DNA from: Podospora comata
Lineage: Eukaryota; Ascomycota; Sordariomycetes; Sordariales; Podosporaceae
Assembly (NCBI GenBank): GCA_017354895.1
Contig: CP071497.1
Span: 3,472,001-3,536,000 of the forward strand
Direction of reading: 5' to 3'
DNA length: 64,000 nt
The position numbers and the translations under genes were made by a program. This document shows positions 1 to 10,300 of the stretch, in pieces (the first letter of the stretch is position 1; each line of letters opens with the position of its first letter). The notes beneath the pieces were generated by a model. It was given only the letters and a program-made list of their open reading frames with translations, did no database searches and was not told the DNA's origin.

Positions 1-1817
1 TCGAAGCAGTAGAGGCAGTGTTCGACTGATGCCATTTTGGGTGGTTATTGCTTTGTTGTTGTTGTTGTTGTTTTGTTATTTTTTTTGTTTGTTTTTGGTT
101 TGTTTGTTTCTTGTTTGTTTTTTGGGTATTTCTGACGGCGGTTAGAAACTAACGACGAAAAAAAAGAAAAAAAAAAAAGGAAACATATAAGTTTCCGGCC
201 CGCCGTCAGGGCCCAAAATCAAGAAAGCTGCTGGCGAAGGCGGTGGCACATCCGGACGGTTTCCAGCAGAGGCGGGGGAATGGAGGGGGCAATCGATCCG
301 GGGAGTGGTGGATAGAGACTAGACCAGAGAGGGGGGGGGCGTTGCAGTTCAACGGCTGGGAGACACACACTGCTGTGACAGGGGCGGTACTCGTAGCCGC
401 TGGCCCCACCCATGGAATTTTGTTTCTCGGGACGACTTGGTCCAGTGTTCCCACGCGCGCGCTGAAGTTGGCCAGCTGCCCCGGTCGTGATCTGTTGACC
501 TGGGAAAGTTTGGGATGAATCTAGGAACTTCTGGTTGTTTGAGCGCAAATGACGAAGGGAGAACCTTGATGTCCACCAGCGGGTCTTCTGGCAGACTCCA
601 CACTCTCTGACGCACCCCCGTCATGCATTTGGCCATGCGTCGTCAGGATGTGGTTGGAAATGCTCTTTTGCTTGTGTTTGAGTACCTGCAATCGGCAGCT
701 GTCGCCTTTATGTCCTGTGTATGTCCTGCCTCATCACAAGACCCTTTGTCTCTCTACAGTCGGATCCAACAAGAGCCCATCACCTACCTCATTTCCCGAG
801 GCGACCACAAACAATGGCCCTCGACAGGCCAGCACGTGGTCAATTGTCGATTCGTCCGGCCTCTCAGCTTCTGATGTTGAGGGGGTTGATAACAGCAGCG
901 CCAAGTCTTGAAACAAGGGGAAAGCTCCGACACTGTCCACCCGCTGTCTCTTGGAAACACCACGACTGCCAGTTCTCCATCATCTTGCAGGTGCTTGTTA
1001 TTTTGCTGAGCACCGGCGCACGCACAGGGCAGGGAGCTCTGGCACACAGACACGGAAGCCCACTCCGCCATCTGGAACGTCCCAAGCCCGGCTCGCCGTC
1101 TTCCGGCAGCTCTTCCCAGCTTCAGCGTCCCTTTTGCCAATGCAACCCCCCGAAGCGGACACGCTGCCGGTTTCAACCCCTGGATCAGAAAAGCTTCATT
1201 CCCCTAGCTCCCTTTTCTACGTCGCTTTGTTTCGTGCCATTCGCAACAAGCTTAACTGCTTGACAACGAGAGGCTAACAACCGGCGCTTCCAAGAAGGTC
1301 TAGATTCAGCGCCTGGACCGGCGCTTCTAGATGTCTTGGGAGATGTGGTATCTTCTGTTGACTTGATACTCGCATCCCCAGCAGCACATCCCAAAGAGCA
1401 ACCCCCGGCTTGCTTACCCCGTATTTGCCATGAAGCCCTCGTCTCAAGTATGTATGTGTTTGGATTCGCGGGTGTGGCGCATGCTGATTAGGGGGGAGAT
1501 CTGTTCACAGATCTCCTTGCGTACCGCTTGCCCCCTGCTGAAACACACGGTTCGTCCATCAACCCATCGTGGATCCTGATCTGCCACCAAAGAAAATACA
1601 AATATCAATGCCATTGCTCCCCTCCCCGATCCCGTGTCTTGTCCCTTTCCTCTCTCCATCCCGCTAGCCTGTTCAACCTTTTGGCCGTGTTTTATTTTCC
1701 CTCTTCTTCTTCTTCTTCTTCAAGTCTGCATATTTTCATCTGCTCGTCGCCGGTCGACATTATCTTGCTTCCTTTCGTCTCTCTCGACATCGACATACTC
1801 GACAAAAACCAGTCAAA
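1..1817. other. Intergenic region upstream of the secreted-peptide gene
   Basis: No gene is supported here. The first 130 bases hold a T-rich, TTG/TTTG-type low-complexity tract (about 49-130). Several reading frames of 60-180 codons exist on both strands, but none shows a domain, a consistent splice pattern or a compositional bias. From about 1690 the sequence becomes pyrimidine-rich (TTC repeats near 1700-1725), which is typical of the leader and core promoter just before a fungal start codon, here the ATG at 1818. Confidence 0.6.
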
Positions 1818-2083
1818 ATGAAGTTCATCGCCGCCGTCCTTGCTCTGGCCACTGTTGCCTTTGCCTACCCCACCGTCAACATGAATGGTGAGTTAAGAGT
1901 CAGGAGGGGTGGTGGCAAAAAATCTACAGGCAGACAGACGTACTGATCGACTCTTATCTAGCCCCGGTCAAGCGTCAAAACATTGTCACCGCCGACGTCT
2001 CGGCCCCGGCCATGACCGATGCCTCTGGCAACGTCGTTCCGTTTGACGCCACCAGAGTTGACCAGGCCCGCCGCAAGCTCTAA
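1818..2083 (+). CDS. Small secreted peptide precursor with Kex2-type site
   Basis: Two exons, 1818-1887 and 1962-2083, encode 63 residues. The intron (1888-1961) has a GTGAGT donor, a CTGAT-type branch site and a TAG acceptor, and splicing joins the frames exactly. Residues 1-16 (MKFIAAVLALATVAFA) form a textbook signal peptide with cleavage expected after Ala-Phe-Ala. A Lys-Arg pair at residues 27-28 is a Kex2-type processing site; cleavage would free a 35-residue peptide starting with Gln (often cyclised to pyroglutamate) and ending Arg-Arg-Lys-Leu. The mature part has no cysteine. I do not recognise the family. It could be a secreted signalling peptide, a cell-wall or effector-like peptide. 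The gene model is firm because signal peptide, intron and frame agree; the function is unknown. Confidence 0.8.
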
Positions 2084-2917
2084 GGAGCTTCCACAACACA
2101 TATAATGAACGGCTCTACTTTACGACTCTTTTGATTGGGGGTAAACAATGGGAAACGGAACTTTGTCGGAAAGGAACGGGACAGGAGGGGAACGGCCACA
2201 GCATCTTTATCTTTCAGCGCCGGATAACAGGAACCTCTCTGGGCAGATTTATTTTTTGCTTTGCTTGCTTTTTGGGGTGGATGTTTTTGGGCGAAAATAA
2301 AACACATTTTTTTCTTGGCCATTTTTTTGGCGGGGGCATCACTTCATTATATCCCTGATCTGAACTCCTTGCTCCGTGAACCAAAACTCATCGACAAAAC
2401 TCCTGGTATCCAAAACAAACCTCCTGCCAGCATCACCTCAACAACCCATCCCTATCCCCCTCCCTCCTCCCTGCATCCTCCCCCTCCTCAACAATCACCT
2501 AGGTGCTGCTGTGTTTTGCCCGTGGCCGTATGTTTGTTGGCTATCAGGCTTATGTCGTGTCGTCGTCTGGTTTCGACGTTTGGTTTCGCACAATTCTCCC
2601 TATAATTCGCAAACAAAAAGCTTCATCCAATATATTCATCAAGAAAGAGAAGAAGAAGAAGAAGAAGAAGAAGCTTCGGGGTAATGTGGCTTACACTGTG
2701 GGCGGATCCGGGGCTGTCGGGTTGGCGCGGGGGTTATTTTGGGTCAGCACTGCGAGGGTTATGCATTGGAAAGGTATTTTGTGTATAATTATTTGAGATT
2801 TTCTACTGTTATTCGCTGGGAGGAATGACCGAGCACTAAGAGATCATCAAGACTGACAGACCATCCCACGGCGCGCCGGAATGGTTCCGAGATCCGGGCC
2901 GGCTCTTTGTCCTCCTC
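2084..2917. other. Intergenic region, convergent 3' ends
   Basis: This lies between the stop codon of the plus-strand secreted-peptide gene and the stop codon of the minus-strand Zn2Cys6 gene, so it should hold both 3' untranslated regions. A GAAGAAGAAG tract lies near 2645-2672. No further gene is seen. Confidence 0.6.
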
Positions 2918-5293
2918 CTACTGGGTAGCATCAGCATAATAATTCTCCCACGAAAACCAGTCAAACGTCGCCTCCAACGGCCTCTTGACACCCCTATTCT
3001 GCTGCTGCTGCTGCTGCTGCTCCTCCTCCTCCTCCTCCTCCTCCTCCTCCTCCTCCTCCTCCTCCTCTCCCGCCGTCCCATCACCAACACCAAAGTCGAT
3101 CTCTCCTGGAAATCCCATGGGCTGGGGCACCCAACTGAGGAACCTGTCGACATCAACACCCTCTAGTGAGAAGAAGTCTTGCTGGTCAGGCATCACCATC
3201 TCAGGGGGGTGCTGCGAGAGGTCCGGTTGGTCCTGCGGTTGGGAGAAGTCCATCGGGTGAGTGACATCCTCCTGCAATGCAGAACTGAACGGCATCCTTC
3301 CAGTTGTTTCGGCCACGTGCCTTCTCGCCAGCCTCAGGAATATCTCGGCCGTTTTTTGCAGCTTGGCCGTCAAATCTCTGAGAAGAGTGAGCAGCGGCTG
3401 CAGAGCAATGATGTACTCCACCACCGTCTCGAGCAGTCTGAGGTCGGAAGGCACTGTTTCTGCTCTGGGGTTGGTGATGATGTGCCCGAATACCACGAAG
3501 AAGGGGGTGAACGGGTAGTAGAGGAGATGCCTTGTCTCTGTCAGCTTGGATCCCGACCCTGTTGAAAGACAAATACGCACCATATAACCCCGTTGTAAAC
3601 CGGATCCCACCCCGAAATCGTCATGGGCAAAATCCCAATCGCCTGCCTCGCGCTCTCCACCCTCAACCCCCGGTCCCCCGGCGAGTCCTTTGTCAGAATA
3701 ATCAGCACATGCAGATACCGAAACTTGACCGTAAACTCATACAACCTCATCACCTTCTCCCTCTTCACATCAACCCCCGCTCCCGGCACCCCCCCTTGTC
3801 GTTCCCTCTCCACCCCCCTCTGAAACGTCTCATCCGTCTCCCTGAACCACTCCGCCAACCTCCTCTTCAAGACCTCCCTCTCCTCTTCTGTCCTCTCCCC
3901 CTTCCCCAAATACTCCAACACCCTCCCGCTCAGCTTGGCCAGCTCGACATTCCTCAGAAAGACATACCCCCCAAACTCGGTATCCACCCCCCCAACCCCC
4001 TCCGCCCTCCTCTGATCCGTCAAGTGCGGCCTGAAACCCCCAAACCACTCCCCCCTCGGCATCTCCACCCGCTCAACATCCACCCCCTCCCACAACCCAA
4101 CCTGCGACCGTCCGAACGTCAAAGCACAACACTTTTCCATGTTGTAAATCGCCCAAAACAGGGCCAAACCCCTCTGTTTTTCCTCTTCCCCTTCCCCTTC
4201 CTCTGTCCCCCCTCCCTCCCATAGTCTTAAGGCTTGCGCCATACGGCATAGGTGACTGCAGAGCATCCAGCTTACGTTTGGGCTCGCCGCGAAATCTTCC
4301 CCGTGAAAGCTGAGCATGGTGAAGGCTGCGATGTTTACCTTGCTGGGGTGGAGGTATAAAGACGCGTTTTGGAGGGCTAGGCGGACGTTGTGACGCCAGT
4401 GGGGGACGGAGGAGGGGAAGAGGGAGGCGGTTATGGGGGAGGAGAGGAGGAAGTAATTTGCGTAGATTATCCAGCCGGGGGCCACGGTGCTGGGGGAGAA
4501 GATGATGGTCGAGAGGAGGCGGGGGGAGGGGGGGGTGAAGAAGGGGGAGGCGAAGAGGGTTAGGGGGGTGAATTCTGTTGGCGTCAGTTGGGGAGGGGAT
4601 CAGAAAAGGGGGTAAATGGAGGGGGATCATACTGGAGATGATGAGGTTGCCGGTTTCGAGGGAGGGGATGATGTACTGTCTGTTGTCGTGGGGGCCGAGG
4701 TCGAGGGACATGTCGAGGCGGAAGGAGGTGAGGGTGTTGGATAGGTCGGTGAGGTTTTGGAGGGCGAGGTTGTGGTCGTTGTCATCGTCGTGGTCGTCGT
4801 GGCTGGGGATGATGTTTCCCAAATGTGCGTTGGCTTCGTCGAGGGAGGAGATGGCGGGGGGCGTGATGGTGCATGTTGTCTTTGAGCGGGTTGATCTGTC
4901 TGTTTCGTCTGGTTGTTTTGCTGCCGGGTTTGACTCGGGCTTTGGCTCTTGGGAGTTCTTGGCCTCGGTGACAGCGAGCAGTTTTGTCACGGCGGCTGTG
5001 AGAGTCTGCAGCGTGGCCTCGATTCGGTCAAGCCGTTCAGGGAGAGAAGAGCTAACAAAGATGTTTGCTGGTTCCAGGGTTGCTGACGACGGAGCTGCCA
5101 CCGGAGCTGCCACCGGGTCGGGAAACTGCCTGGCATAGTTGCATGGCCCAGGCCATGGCTTGCAGGCGGCGCATTTGGGAAGTTCGCGGGTGCATCTGTC
5201 ACTGTTAGCTTCCATCTCTGTGCTTCTAGTCTAGAGAGATGCTGACTTTGTCTTCCTCTTCTTACAGCTCTCGCACTTGATGTTGTCAGTCAT
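2918..5293 (-). CDS. Zn2Cys6 fungal-specific transcription factor
   Basis: Four exons on the minus strand: 5247-5293, 4633-5195, 3581-4574 and 2918-3530, giving 738 residues. Splicing creates a complete binuclear zinc cluster, C-x2-C-x6-C-x6-C-x2-C-x6-C at residues 7-34 (Cys 7, 10, 17, 24, 27, 34), the DNA-binding domain of the Gal4 class. Intron 1 (5196-5246) falls just before the third cysteine and has a perfect GCTAACA branch site. A fungal middle homology region follows (roughly residues 200-620), with the typical run HLLYYPFTPFFVVFGHI after the last intron. A Glu-rich then Gln-rich tract, coded by CTC/CTG triplets on the plus strand (2999-3067), sits near residues 690-713 as a likely acidic activation region. 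The last intron (3531-3580) uses an AAG acceptor with a CTGAC branch site nine bases before it. Target genes cannot be told from sequence. Confidence 0.85.
2999..3067. repeat. CTG/CTC trinucleotide repeat (poly-Gln/poly-Glu)
   Basis: About seven CTG units are followed by a longer run of CTC units on the plus strand. Read on the minus strand inside the transcription factor gene they code a Glu tract followed by a Gln tract. Such triplet runs are prone to length change. Confidence 0.9.
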
Positions 5294-5633
5294 GCCAGCC
5301 CAAGTCCATCTCTCATCAGAGCATTTCTTACCGCATAGCGAGCAACCTTGGGCCAACCCTCCATCTCTGCACTCGAACTATCCATCAATTTTCCACCTCA
5401 CACAATACTTCAGCCAACTCGAACATCGAACATGTTGTTGAAGCAGTCTTTGTTATGCCAAGACAGTTGGATGCCTTGTTGTGTAACCAAAGCGATCTGG
5501 CCAATCAGATCATCGCAAGTACATGCCGTTGAGAAACAACAGCAGTCGTCCCTTGCTTTGTTGGGGAGTTGTTGACCATGGTGATTTTCTCACAACGCTT
5601 CCTTGATAAGCTGTAAAAGTAAGCATGAGTACC
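5294..5633. other. Intergenic promoter region between Zn2Cys6 gene and 5S gene
   Basis: The leader of the minus-strand transcription factor and the 5' flank of the 5S rRNA gene share this stretch. No coding feature is supported. Confidence 0.55.
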
Positions 5634-5752
5634 ACATACGACCATAGGCAGTTGAATACACGGGATCCCGTCCGCTCTCCCCTAGTTAAGCAGTTGACCG
5701 CCAGACCAGTACTCAGGTGGGTGACCACTGGGGAATCCCTGGTGTTGTATGT
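5634..5752 (+). rRNA. 5S ribosomal RNA gene (dispersed copy)
   Basis: The 119-bp stretch starts ACATACGACCATA and ends GGTGTTGTATGT, the two strands of 5S helix I, which pair along about ten bases. Inside are the conserved GATCCCGTCCGCTCT segment, an A-box-like TTAAGCA and the C-box region GGTGGGTGACCACTGG, the internal promoter recognised by TFIIIA and RNA polymerase III. A run of five Ts (5752-5756) follows at once as terminator. Dispersed single 5S genes are normal in filamentous ascomycetes. Helix II (GGCAGTTGA against CAGTTGACCGCC) pairs only with wobble and one mismatch, so a mildly diverged or inactive copy is possible. Confidence 0.85.
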
Positions 5753-5756
5753 TTTT
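5752..5756 (+). terminator. RNA polymerase III T-run terminator of 5S gene
   Basis: Five consecutive T residues at the exact 3' end of the 5S sequence, the standard polymerase III stop signal. Confidence 0.75.
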
Positions 5757-7333
5757 ATCGGCAAAACCGCATTGTTTTTGGTTGACTTTTGGTGGCCGTT
5801 TTTGTGGGTTGTGGCGGTGAAGTTTTTCGTCTACTATGGAATGCATCGCCAAAAGCCTTAGCAAGCGTTTTGATATTCATTTTTTAGTAGCGGCAGCTGG
5901 GAACCCAACTGGCAGCCACCCAAGACCAGCTGTGAAAGTCGGGAACTAATCGGGCGTTTACCTTGTCGAAGTGATATCTGAAGATAAGCTGCTATCAAGT
6001 ATCAGCAGTAGCATTTGTCTTCTTTCTTCTTTGTGATAGACGCAAGCCTGCCAACCAGATGTCAGACGGGAGTGCGTACCGCATAACAAATGGTTGCCAT
6101 GTTCCCATCTTGAGCTGTCCCAGATAGAGCACGGGAAACCTAGGATCAAAACAAAATCCCCGCTCGCATGAATTCCTCGGTCGCTTTTAGAACATGTCGA
6201 ATTTGTGGGGCTAACCCAGCGGTTATACAGAGTTACTCTGCCGTTGTCGGCTGGACCGTAGTGTGGAGTGTGCTTTAAACCATGTCCTGACATGATAGTT
6301 TAAGATTTTAGAGGGGTTAGGAAACCTAATGGAAATTAAAGAATCTAGTAACGACGGGGTTCGCAGAGATAATCTATTATCGTTGGTATATCTTTAAGTT
6401 ACTATGTGATTTAATTAGCTTAATAGGACGATACACCACGTTTACCGCTAACGGCGGTAAGAGTCGATATAAATATCTGCCGATAAAAGGGCCCAGTTAA
6501 CCTGAGCGTCTGCTGTTTCTCGTCCTAATATTCATAGTATTTCTTTTCCCTTGAGCTGGGTTTTAGCTTGTGGTGCCGTCAACCCACTGCCTTGGTAGCT
6601 AGCGGCTAGAGGCGAGGCTGAAGTAGCGCTGCCTCGCGCCATGGTGTCTAGTTGTTTGTGTCATTGAGCGTCATGATAATCTATTTGCAGCTCGCAGATT
6701 TGAAGGTGGGAGAATGCAACAGTACTTGCGTGACGCAGTCCTGAGTAAATTCACACAGACGTCTGAGCTGTGAGAAGTCATGTTGGTAAGATTGAGTTTA
6801 GGCTGTTCCACTTCGTAGGCATCTCCAATCATGACAATTTCAGTCTACGGTGCCACCACAACCGAACCGGAGGGCACTCGGACAGAGAGCTGATGGCTCA
6901 TTGGGCGTTGCAAAGACGTAGCCTTGAGGAAATTGGGAAAACCGGACTTGACCTGGCTGCGAACCAAGGTAGGCCTGTGTAGCCGGTACCTCGGAGATTA
7001 ACACAACATCTCGGAATCTCAAGTGTAAGACAGATAAAGTTGCAGGTTTCTAGAACGTCAGAAACCTACTGTGTAGCGTAGCGGGAAACTAAGAGGCACC
7101 AAAAAGGTGATTCGACGTCTAAAAAGGAAGCGTACCTGCAGAGCCTGATGCCGCATGTGGCACCACTCACCTGCTCGGCTGCCTCCTTCGAAATGTTCAG
7201 TTGCACGCCTGCGCCATCATGAACACCTCACACTTTGCTCCAAGCTGGCAGGTCTGACGTTCGCTCCGGCATCTGCCACCCACGAATACTTCCGACCGAT
7301 TTCCACGATTTTCGGTAATGCAAACGCTCTGCC
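5757..7333. other. Intergenic region between 5S gene and PNP-NACHT-ANK gene
   Basis: I see no supported gene in these 1.6 kb. The middle (about 6290-6540) is clearly more AT-rich than the flanks. No tRNA, and no recombinase or transposase fragment, was recognised. The final part should contain the promoter and leader of the receptor gene starting at 7334. Confidence 0.5.
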
Positions 7334-10300
7334 ATGAATCCGAAACGAACGTACCAAGATGAAGAACCGTCTGCGAGCCTTCCGAAACGGCCAAGAATCT
7401 TCGACACATCCTCCAATGGCAGCATTTACCCAAACCACGATGCGTACCCTCCACTTGTGCATGAAGATTACACAATCGCCTGGATCTGTGCACTTCCCTT
7501 AGAACTGGCGGTATCGCGTGCCATGCTGGACGAGGAACACCCACTGCCACCCAACCAAGCCGGCGACGACAACATCTACGTGCTCGGACGCATCGACCAG
7601 CACAACGTTGTCATGACATGTTTGCCGGGACAGTATGGAACGAACAACGCCGCAATCGTCGCGACAAACCTGAAGCGGAGTTTTCCGAGCATCCGCGCTA
7701 CCTTAATGGTCGGCATCGGCGGCGGATCCCCTAGCCAGGCCGACTTGTACCTAGGTGATGTTGTCGTCGGCACGAGGGTCATGCAGTATGACATGGGCAA
7801 AGTGATTGCGGGCGGCTCGTTCCAAGAAACGGCTGATGCGAAGACTCCTTCGTGGCTACTGAACTCAGCTGTGTCCGCTCTACGATCGAAGCATGGGCCG
7901 CACCGTTCCAGCAGTGGGATGGCAAGGATCCTGCGAAGCCGACTCCCGAATATCTTGCGCCCGAACCACCCCGATCGCCTGTTCCAAGCGTCCTATAACC
8001 ACCTTCTCGAGGCTCCAACATGTATTGACTGCGACCCGGCAAAGCTGCAACCACGAGGCGCACGCCTCTCTGACGAACCCAGGATCCACTACGGAGTCAT
8101 CGCTTCGGGAAACAGGGTTATGAAGGACGGGAAAGTACGGGATGCCATTGCTCAGCGACTTTCGGCGCTGTGCTTCGAGATGGAGTCAGCCGGCATGATG
8201 GATAACCTCCAGTGCTTGCCGATTCGTGGAATTTGCGACTATTCGGATTCCCACAAGAACAAGGAGTGGCAAGACTATTCTGCTGCAACTGCAGCTGCAT
8301 ACGCGAGGGAACTGCTGGAAGGGCTTCCGCCTTCGTCCAGGACACTTGATCGGACTCCCAGAACCAATGTGAGCCAGCTCGATACCGCCGGTAATACAGA
8401 CCCTTGCCCTGGCCCGTCTTTTCTCCTCTAGTATCATGCTGACTGGGGATGTGAGTAGTCGACCATGCTTTGGAACGGCGGCAACGCTTGTTGAAATGCC
8501 TTGAATTCCCGCAAATCGATGCCCGCAGAACCACTATTCGGGTCGCATATACAAAAACCTGCCGTTGGCTACTACAGCACTCAAAATATCAGGATTGGCT
8601 TGACCCTAGGAAGCAATCACAGCATCATGGCTTCTTATGGATGCGAGGCAAGGCAGGCGCCGGAAAGTCAACCATGATGAAGTTCGTGTACCTGGAAATG
8701 AAGAAAGGCTCCAACAAGCCCAGTGTGGCCGTGGTGTCCTTCTTCTTCAATGCACGAGGCGACTATTTGGAAAAGTCCATCTCCGGGATGTACCGGTCTC
8801 TGTTGTCGCAGCTCCTGCACGAGTTTTCGGACCTTCAATCCGTCCTAGACAACACGGACATTGTTCCGCGGAACCAACAAGACTGCCCTGGCCTGAACGC
8901 TCTGAAGGATCTTCTCAGCAACGCTGTCATGGCCCTTGGCCAGCGCTGCTTTACCTGCTTCATCGACGCCCTCGATGAGTGTGACGAGCAGGAAGTCCGG
9001 GACATGGTCCAGTTCTTCGAAGAATTGGCAGAGAATGCCACTGATAAAGGCATTCGGTTTCAAATCTGTTTCTCGAGTCGGCCATATCCGTACATTGATA
9101 TTTGCCGGGGAATCTTGCTCACCCTCGAGAAGGAATCAGGACACCAAGAAGACTTGGCACAGTACGTCAAGAGTCGTCTAAGGATCGCGCACCGCCCGCT
9201 TCTTGAAGAATTACAATCCCAAATCCTGGACAAAGCTGCTGGGGTTTTCATGTGGGTCGTGTTGGTAGTGGAAATCCTAAATAATGAGAGTAGCCACGGC
9301 GCCCTCGCTCTCAGAAAGAAGCTTTCGGAAATCCCGGCCGAATTAAGCAAGCTCTTCAGGAGCATGCTGGCACGCGATCGAAATAGAACTGAATCGCTAC
9401 AGCTCTGCATTCTCTGGATTCTATTTGCAAAGCGGCCTTTGACTCCAGCAGAGTTCCGCCATGCGCTATGGGCGGGCTTGTTGGAGCGGCGTCTTGTCGA
9501 TCCCGAGTTGCCAGATGACACACACATGGATGCCGTCAAACTAGTCACGAGCTCCTCGAAGGGGCTTGCTGAGATCACCAAATTTAAGCCGCAGACCGTG
9601 CAGTTTATTCATGAATCAGTGCGGGACTTTTTGGTGAAAGAAAAGGGCATTCAGGATTTGTGGCCTGAACTTGGATTCGACTTGGAGGGTACTAGCCACG
9701 AAATCCTCAAGCATTGTTGCACTACATACCTGCATCATCCAACAGTACGGGCGATCATCGTCACGCCAGAGGGCGCAGACGACGAGCGGAACGCCATGGC
9801 CGAGAAATGCTCGTTCCTGGAGTATGCCAGTCAGCAGGTCCTCCACCATGCCAATGCTGCGGCGCCTGTGGTTCCGCAAGACGGTTTTTTAACCCAATTC
9901 TTTGATACGGATGGAATCAGGGTGATCAACCACCTCAAGAAGTTCAAAACTCGGCAGTATAGCTCCGATGCAACTCCGCTTTATGTTCTAGCAGACAAAG
10001 GCTTGGGAAACCTTATTCGTACACAGATGAAAAGAGAAGTGGCTACCGCTGTTCCTGGAGAAAGTTACCAGCATCCGCTTTTCGCTGCGTTCGCAAACGG
10101 CCATAAAAATGCCATAGCCGCACTTCTGGGCTTGTCATCGATTGTCTGCGATGGCGTCGATATCACTAAAGGTTTAAACTACAAAAAGGCTTTTTACGAT
10201 GACGAAGCCCTGACGCCATTATCGTGGGCTGCCCAGGAGGGTGGGCTAAGCATTGTGAAATTATTAATTCAAGGAGGGGCAGACCCTGACAAAGTCGATG

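Noticed and set aside
3532-4224. 230-codon plus-strand frame within the Zn2Cys6 gene
   Set aside because: It is the complement of a well-supported exon and is only Pro/Leu-rich because of that exon's codon use.
5757-7333. Possible tyrosine-recombinase (captain-like) gene next to the 5S site
   Set aside because: I looked for one because of the 5S direct repeats, but no frame here is long enough or shows such a domain.
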